NCBI RefSeq assembly: GCF_027887165.1
Contig: NC_077234.1
Location: 197,337,459-197,401,458 of the forward strand
From: Monodelphis domestica
Lineage: Eukaryota > Chordata > Mammalia > Didelphimorphia > Didelphidae
Direction of reading: 5' to 3'
DNA length: 64,000 bases
The notes under the pieces were generated by a model. It was not told where the DNA came from. It was given only the letters and a program-made list of their open reading frames with translations, and did no database searches. A program made the translations under genes and the position numbers. Positions 56,481 to 64,000 of this stretch are shown here, in pieces; positions within the stretch are counted from its first letter, which is position 1; every line of letters starts with the position of its first letter.

Positions 56481-59400
56481 AAAAAATATTTGCTCAGGAT
56501 TGGATAAAAGAGGGACAGGGAATCAGAATTGAGAAGAATTAGATCTGAGAAATCAGAATCACTAGGCATAGTAATACTTTGCCTACTTAGAGAGGATTTC
56601 TGCATCAACTTCACCCAAATTACATGGCAACTGTATGTCTCAGATTTTCCATGGCAATCTCAATATTGGGAAAATAATATATACATACTTAACAAGCCTT
56701 TGCAAAAGGAATATCCCTTTGTCAGATAATGTGTCCTGATTTTTCATTTAGGAAATATGACCATCATAATTTTTGGAAACAGAGTTAAAAACCCAGAAGT
56801 TAAGGAAGTGTTCAATATGTTTTAGAAGAACGTCCACCCAAAGTAGTGGAAACAGATTAAATAGTTTGGCCCTAAAAAAGATATCTGAAACAAAACCCAT
56901 GTCCCCAAGCAATGCCAAATAGATGAAGCTTAGCTCTATTAGGGTCAGGAAAGAAGTAGGATCATATTAGATAACTCAGTGCTCAAGGTGAGTGAAACAC
57001 CTCTCAAGACTAGGATAAGAAATGGTATAAGGAACTCTGCCATTGCTAGAAAATGAGATGGAGTTAGGTGGGAAAAGTTTGAGCTGACCTCATAGGGTAA
57101 TAGAGCTGGAGCTAAAATAAATGTCAGAGGCCTTCTAATGACTCTAACCCATTCATTTTACACATAACAAAAAAAAAGTGCTCAAGCACCCTTAAGCAAA
57201 TGTCCAGTGTCCCAAAGCTAATGTCAACAGCGACCTTTGAGTTCTCTGATACTCCAGCCAGCACCAGACTTCCTGTATTATTGTACACTGGCATGAGAGA
57301 TTTCAAATTAAGGAACTATGACAAAAGAAACCATGGCAACTGAAAAACACGTTGTTATTAGTAAGTGGAAGCAGCCAGGAGATATCTGTCCAAACCTAAG
57401 CCATACTTCCACAAACCAAAGGAAAAAAATCGGAGTAAAAATTTTAAAAGGCTTTATTCAAGATCAGCCAGTGAAGCGATGCCTTCATTCTCATCTGAGC
57501 TACATAAAAAAATATCAAATCAATCAGCTGTATTTTTGCTGGCTTAACAGTTCTATATCCCATAATTAAGAACAATAACAAAAACAATTCTGCAGTACTT
57601 TGTTTCACTTTGACAAACACAGAAGCAGTATTTCACCTCTTAATAGGACTATGAAGGGTGGTTTGAGGTGGCCAACTAGAGTGTTAGATATGAATTTAAC
57701 ACAAGATGGTGCTCTAAGATCAGTGGACATGAAAAATCCATCCTGGTGGGTTGCTTTGGCCAATAATCAAATGATACACATTTATACCTGCTATGTACCA
57801 GACACTACATTAAGTGCCAGGGATCCCAACAGAGGCAAAAGAAAGGAGTTAACAATCAGCTTGAAAGTGTGAAGAGTTCTGACTATGCCACCTCATTCCT
57901 GACACATGCATGAAACACCAGTTGTTTGCTGCTGGGTTATTTGTTTGTTTCGTTTTCCACAAACCTTGACTTTTCCCAGGGTTCTCCTAAGTTTTCTATC
58001 TTGGGCTGGAAAGAACTCATATAATCATTCACAAATCCTTCCTGGTTTGCCATCATGACATTGAAATTCAAATCTCCTCAATTCATCATGATCCAAAGAA
58101 TCTCTTCAATTAATGTAGATTAGAACCCAGTTACAACAGTAGAATTGAAATTAATAATAGTATAAAGTTAAAGATCTAGAATGACCCAGATCTTAGGCAA
58201 GTCTGAAATTTTAACTTCCCTATTTAGTCTATTGTGTCTGGTTTTGCCAGGTGTATTCAAAAGATCTTTTTGGTAAAGGCTTGCTACCCCTACCACCACC
58301 AATACCACCATGAATGCATATGTATTTTGATAGAAAAGGGAAAAGGTATGAGGCAGTCCCTGTCTCAGTCCACCCATTGCCTTCCCACCATTAGCTGTTC
58401 CTGTTAAATATAATTCAGTCCCCTCGTGCACCCTTCAGTATTTTTCCAGGAACCAGTTAGGCAATGTTATTCCTGGTTATGTCACAGACAGATCACGGGA
58501 GGTCAATCAAATGCAGCACTGTGTTGGGGGAAAGGAGAGTACTTTGCTCTGTAAGAGAAGTATCTGAGGGAGCTATTAAATTCTGGAGGGGAAGAGGCTG
58601 AGTGGGTACCTATGAAATAACCAGGAGTAACATAGTCAGGTACCATCTCATCCTCTTCTCCACAAGCACCAAGTGGCCCCTTCTAGCACCTCTCCGAAAC
58701 CATAGTGCCTCCCTGCCCCACCTCATGCCACCACTGCCATTAAATTGACCTCAAAGCTCCATTACTCACCCAAAAGCCAGCCCTGCCTAATCACCAAAAA
58801 AACTAGAAAGGGAAAACTACTTCAGAGTTACAGGTACTATAAAGGTAAAATCAAATCCTCACTGCTCTCAATAGCTGTGTGCTAGCAGACCTGCAAACTT
58901 TCTACAAGATAAACAGCATATTACAAATAATGGCAGTGCCCTAGAGCCCTTTCCCTTGTAATGAGGAAATGTAGATTTGGAGCAAGCTTACTAGGCAATA
59001 ACATCACCTCAACTGGTATCATAGGAGAGCTTGGAATAACACTGAATGAAGAGCAGGGTTTAAAATGATTACATAAAGTAAGTACTGGGGTTGTCCCATG
59101 TATCCATTCCTTAAACTCTTCCAGGATCCATGTTTTTGTCCATATGGTTGCTTCTTTCATTAAGGCAGATCACATCTTATTCCCACGCCTTAATGTACAT
59201 TTCCATGAATCGTTTAACCAAACAGTTAATTGCCTGGCAGCTAACCATGATGATAGATATTTATTAATTTAGTGAGGCTATTCCTCGGACATATAACTGG
59301 ATATGAAATTCATCACCATAACCAAACTCAAAGCTTCTTCAGTTTAGTAGAAACTGCCATGTTTTGCTTTCTGCTTTAATAGTCTCTGGAAACCTAGCAT

Positions 59401-59540
59401 TACTTTCATATCACAAGGCACAAAGTAATAAGCCTCATAACAAAGTATCATACTTTATATATATTTTACTGATATTAAGAAACATTATTTCACTGGATAA
59501 ATTACATAGCTATAATATATTAATGTTTTTGTCAGATTTT
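56480..59540. other. IL1R1 5' region, mostly unassigned
   Basis: Faint MIR-like sequence at 57120-57250 and an L2-like scrap at 57775-57860 (ctatgtaccagacactacat). No exon or CpG-rich promoter recognised. The 83-codon frame at 57318-57569 has no likeness I can name. Confidence 0.35.
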
Positions 59541-59544
59541 TATC

Positions 59545-60140
59545 TTATAAGACCTGAATTCAAATCCAATCTCAGATATTTAACCAAATTTTATTACTCT
59601 TGGCAGGCCACACAACATCTATCTGCCTCAGTTTCTTCATCAGTGAATGAAGGGTAAAATATTATCACCACTTGTTTGGTTTCTTGTGAAGATCAAATGA
59701 GAGATTATTTGTAAAGCTGAAAGCAAACTTGCAATGTTTGCAAACTTGAAAGCACTAAATAAATACTAGCTATGATTTTTGTTGTTAAAAAGTAGAAGAT
59801 ACCAGGCAACCCTGAATATGTCTGCTGAGTGCAGCGTAATCTAACAGGAAAGATACTAGACTTAGAATCCAAAGATCTGTGTTCAAATCCTAATTTCACC
59901 ACTGTGACACCTCCCAAGACATACACTTAAGTCTCAGTATTTTCATATATAAAATGGTTTTGTGGGATTATGTGTATATATATGTATATATATATATGCA
60001 TATATATATTTGTACAATTGAAAGAATTGAAAGAAATAGAGGTCATTTAATGTATCTCCCTCATTTTATAGATCAGAAAACTGATAACCAGGGAGATAAA
60101 GTGATTTACCTAGGGTCATAAAACAAACTCATTTAGGGCC
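59545..60140 (+). repeat. Run of three old SINE/MIR-type elements
   Basis: SINE at about 59545-59780 (ctgaattcaaatccaatctc, ctcagtttcttcatcagtg), a second at 59825-59965 (tgtgttcaaatcctaatttc) and MIR-like sequence at 60030-60140 (gaaaactgataaccagggag). A TA/TG tract lies at 59975-60010. Confidence 0.6.
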
Positions 60141-60867
60141 TATTAATTTAAATGCAAATAACAAAATGCAAATAACAAAAAATGTTAAATAACAAAATCT
60201 CTGAAAGAGAGATTTCATTAAATTTTCAGTCTCTCTTTAAATAATAGCCTGACACCCAATAGAAATGGAGACGGTGTACAAATGTCTAGCTACAAAACTT
60301 TCCAGACTTTGGATATAGTTATTTTTAATGAGATTTTAATGCAATTGCACAGTTTAAGCATGAAATAAATTTAACGATTTTCTCATTATGAATTGAGTTC
60401 AATGAACTGAAAATCTGAATAACTGGAAACATTCTGGCATATTTTCCAAAACGAGAAAAAAGTGCCTTTGAAATAGGTGACATTTCATTCACCAGAGCCC
60501 CAGTGCTTTTCCTTTGTTTCACTGACTCAAAAACACTTTTCCCCAAATTGCTATAACAGAAGTATTGAACTGGAGAAGCCGAAGAACAGTGTGACTCTAG
60601 ACTAATCAGGCAAATCACTTCGTCTCTCTGAGCCTCAGAATTATTCCTACTGCACAGGTTGATAGTGAGATAATATAGATATAGCTCAGGGCAAAGCTTG
60701 GAAATGTTGATTATTGGTTTGATTCACACTCTATGTGTTAGTTAACACCCAAACAAGTAGGTACAGTATCCACTGTGCTGAATTAAATTCAGTAGGGAGA
60801 GAAAAACCCTTTTCCTTTGGCTCCTCAAAATTGTGCCAGCAGAAACTTTAAAAGCAACTCTGCTTCT

Positions 60868-61110
60868 CAAATAGCCAAGTGGCACAGTAAATAGAGCACC
60901 CAGGGCCTGGAGTAAGGAAGACCTAAATTCAAATCTATCCTCAGACATTAACTCTGCAGGTGACCCCGGGCAAGTCACTTGATCCTGTTTGACTCAATTT
61001 CCTCATGTGAAATGAGTTAGAGAAGGATAGGGCAAGCCTCTCTAGTATTTTTGTCAAGAAAACCCTAAAACAGGGTCACAAACAATTGGACACCTAAAAT
61101 GACTCAAGTT
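60868..61110 (+). repeat. tRNA-headed SINE, near full length
   Basis: Reads aagtggcacagtaaatagag, gggcctggagtaaggaagac, gcaagtcacttgatcctgtt and gtcaagaaaaccctaaaaca. Confidence 0.8.
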
Positions 61111-61261
61111 CCAAAGTAAAATAAGTGGGTTGGCTTTTCCGCTAATGAAATTTGGAATATTTGTTAAAACACTTAGAAAGTGATAAAAATAAAAGTCAAA
61201 CTGTGAGTGTCAAAAAAATGTTAACAAGAATGTGAACCTCTTTTCATCTTTCCAAACAGTT

Positions 61262-61515
61262 AGGCAGACAATATTTATTTAACACCTTCTCTGTGCCAGG
61301 CGCTGTGCTAAGCACTAGAGCTACATAGATAGGTATAAGACAGTCCCTGATCTGAAGTGACCCTTAGATTAATGGGAGGAAGCATATGCAAATAATAAGT
61401 TGTATAAATTAGGAAAATTAGATATAATCACTAGAGAAAAAAGACAGTAAAATTGTGGGGGGAATAAAGAAAGACTTCCTGTAGAAGATGAGATTTTAGC
61501 TGGGAATTAAAATAA
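61262..61515 (+). repeat. L2-like LINE fragment
   Basis: Reads ctgtgccaggcgctgtgcta, agacagtccctgatctgaag and ttcctgtagaagatgagatt. A SINE 3' end (atggcaaaccattccagtat) follows at 61530-61615. Confidence 0.6.
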
Positions 61516-61619
61516 GAGAAGGAAGGAAGAAGGAAATGGCAAACCATTCCAGTATCTTTTCCAAGAAAATCTCAAATGGTATCAAAAAGATTCAGACACA
61601 ACTGAAACACCTAAATGAT

Positions 61620-62785
61620 TACAAAAACATGTTTTTAAGTCTCTGGCATATCATTCTTACCTTAAATTCTACCTTGATTTGCTTTCAAAAATATTTCCAT
61701 ATTTTCCATTTAGAGCAGCCCTTCATTTTAAGATTCAAAGGAGAAATGTTACATCTAAATTCCAATTAATTATACTAGTTGCTGCCACATAACTCTGTAT
61801 GAGTCATTTAGTAAGTAGTAAATGAAAGTGAGAATCTCAAAGATCATAAGATTATGGATCAAAGATGGTTTGGATGGTGGCGAGGGTAGCACTGAACAAG
61901 CCCCAGAAGCTTATAAAAATTTTATACCTCCCCATCTTATTAACATTGTAGCAACTCAGTGGGAATGGAGAAAGGAGAACTATGCCATTATATATGAAAA
62001 TATGATATGAATGAATGAATGATGAAAATATGATAATCCATACATTATCTATTTGTTCTTCACAAAGGTCTTATTCGAATACTTCTTCATGGAACAGAGG
62101 TAATACTGAGTTAGCAAAGACTAGTGGGGTGAAGAAGAGGAAAGGCCAGTGAGGAGGATGTCACAAGTTTTGGCAAGTTCTACCAAACTAAAAAGCTTTA
62201 AAGTTCAGGCCTTCTATACTTCATTACTATGTTTACTGTCTGAGGACCAGCAAGGATTAATGAAGAAAGATATTACTGTTTAATCAATTAACAAGCATTT
62301 ATTAAGTGAGTCTCAAGGGGTCAACCACTATCTGGTCAATTTTCTGGTCATTGAAATCCATGAAACATACCAAAAAGCCATTAATCACATATAGTCCCTT
62401 CCCACATCAGTAATGGCATAATACAAAATGGAATCCAAGCAGAGGATGCTAAGAATTACACAGTCCTTGAGACCATCAACAGACATCTGTTTAATAGTCA
62501 AGCATTTTGTAGAGCTATCTCAAATATTTTTTTCAGTAAAGACAAGGTAAAAAAGGCTCTCAAAGTTAAGCAACCAGGTATTTCCCAAAATAAGCCCCTG
62601 CAAGTTCCTTCCATGTCTAAAGTTTGATGACACTGTGGACCCTTGGGAATACCACTGCTGATTCCAATTTGATACTTCGAACTGAGCCCCATTTTTACTC
62701 TTTTATGTCAAAGAACTACACATGATAAATGGATATATTGGGAAATTGTGAAGTTTCCAAGTTTTCATGAATGCACAGTCACAAT
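61620..62785. other. IL1R1 5' region, no recognised element
   Basis: No repeat or exon recognised. Confidence 0.35.
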
Positions 62786-62789
62786 CAGG

Positions 62790-63032
62790 GGCAGCTAGGC
62801 AGCATAGCTATTAGAGCGAAAAGTCTAGAGTCAAGAAGATCTGCTTTCAAATACAGACACTTAATAGCTATGTAACCCTGGGCAAGTCACATAAGCCTCT
62901 TTTACTTCAGTTTCCTCATCTATAAAATCACCTGGAGAGGGAAATGGCAAACCACTTCAGTATCTCTGCTAAGAAAAACCACAAAAAGGGGTCACAGAGT
63001 ATCTGACAAAAATGAAACAATTAATCAACAAT
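62790..63032 (+). repeat. tRNA-headed SINE, near full length
   Basis: Reads ggggcagctaggcagcatag, gtaaccctgggcaagtcaca, tttcctcatctataaaatca and ggcaaaccacttcagtatct. Confidence 0.8.
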
Positions 63033-63609
63033 TGTCACGGTCAACATAGATGAATATAAATTTTGTCAACTGAATGAATGAAAATTTAACTTTGTAACTA
63101 CCTAGGAACACCTTTGGCTGATTTCATGCTATGCTTGAGAATTATAAAATGACCCTGACAGTGACTGAAAATGTTAGCACTCTACTTTCTAAATTATGAA
63201 TGCTGTTTCAATTCTATAGCACAGAGGGAATATGTAAACACCCACCCAAAACCTCAAAGCTTAAGTCTCTGCTTAACACAGAAAAAAAGCCATGTGATCA
63301 ATATACCACAAATTTTTCACAAAGGGAAAGTGTTTTAAGTAGATATGAGCAAATGAGTCCAGGCTATAACTGAGGCAAATGTTATCTCTTCATTCAAGAA
63401 ACCCCAAGAAAAAGATTTAGCAAAGTAAAACCAAGAGCTGAGGCTAAAACAGGTTTATCCAGAATGCTCGTTTGAACAAATCAGGCAAGGGCAGGCTGTT
63501 TTATCAAATGAGATGAGGGAGAAGAAGCCTTTGAAAAATAAGAAGCATGATACAAATATAAGTTGTTACAGTTATCACGAAAGTCTCAATTACCTAACTA
63601 AAGATAGAT

Positions 63610-63960
63610 CAAGTGATAGGCAGCATGCTATAGTAGATAGATAGTGAGTCCGTCTAAGAGTTGGGAAAAGTTGAGATTGAGTCCTGTGCCTAATATATCC
63701 TAGCTATAAGACCCAGAGCAAAGTACATAACCTCTAAATGCTAAATATTCAATAAGATGTAAATAGCAGATATGCACCTGCATTGGTAGAAAGGGATTCC
63801 TCGCAGGCCATTCTATATAACAGTGAAATCAGTCACACATTCCACTCCCAAAAGTAAGATACTAGGAGTGGGATCTGGGAGAGACCTTACAGATCAACTA
63901 ATTCAATTCTTGTTTTGTCCACATGGAAACTAAGGCTGAGGAAGGTTTCATGAGTTAGGC
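63610..63960 (+). repeat. Two old SINE/MIR-type elements
   Basis: A degraded SINE at about 63618-63760 (gatagtgagtccgtctaaga) and MIR/THER1-like sequence at about 63865-63960 (gagaccttacagatcaacta, catggaaactaaggctgagg). Confidence 0.5.
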
Positions 63961-64000
63961 AGCTAGGTGGCACAGCAATGGATAGAGAACCTGGAGTCAG
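63957..64000 (+). repeat. SINE head cut by the window end
   Basis: Reads aggcagctaggtggcacagc and cctggagtcag, the head of the tRNA-headed SINE family, running off the window. Confidence 0.75.

Noticed and set aside
57318-57569. Overlapping 83- and 60-codon frames in the IL1R1 5' region
   Set aside because: No recognisable domain, no splice or codon evidence; kept as unassigned sequence.

Overview
This window is vertebrate nuclear DNA, almost certainly from a marsupial. It has intron-split immune-receptor genes with canonical GT-AG junctions. It is also dense in tRNA-headed SINEs and MIR-core SINEs of the type I recognise from marsupials, plus L1 and L2-like LINE remains. No species can be named from the sequence alone.

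Two genes are supported, both from the interleukin-1 receptor cluster. On the + strand, positions 553-13582 hold the last five coding exons of IL1RL2, the IL-36 receptor chain: the rest of Ig domain 3, the membrane segment and the two TIR exons. Its 5' exons lie left of the window. On the - strand, positions 53094 down to 37080 hold the complete coding sequence of IL1R1 in ten exons: signal peptide, three Ig domains, membrane segment and TIR domain. Exon lengths sum to 1692 nt (563 codons plus stop), all junctions keep frame, and human IL1R1 is 569 residues. The two genes face each other tail to tail across about 23.5 kb. In human they lie in the same orientation, so an inversion, or an assembly error, is implied.

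Layout. 1-13582: IL1RL2 3' half, whose 7.2-kb intron carries a (CA)n tract and a 430-bp purine tract made of 79 GAA units followed by GGAA repeats. 13583-37079: convergent intergenic interval, filled by an almost full-length antisense L1 (14630-21785) that is itself interrupted, SINEs, three LTR-like fossils and an L2 element split by an LTR and two SINEs. 37080-53100: IL1R1, with a 344-bp TTTA/TTCA microsatellite running right up to one splice acceptor and a well-preserved L1 fragment in an intron. 53101-64000: 5' flank or 5' intron of IL1R1, with SINEs and L2 remains and no coding exon that I could recognise.

Both genes encode single-pass receptors of the same family. By family knowledge, IL1R1 binds IL-1 alpha and beta, IL1RL2 binds IL-36 cytokines, and both pair with IL1RAP and signal through TIR-MyD88 contacts. 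I found no RNA gene, CRISPR array or novel multi-gene system. The most notable items are the gene orientation, the microsatellite splice site, the long GAA tract and the layered insertions with readable target-site duplications.
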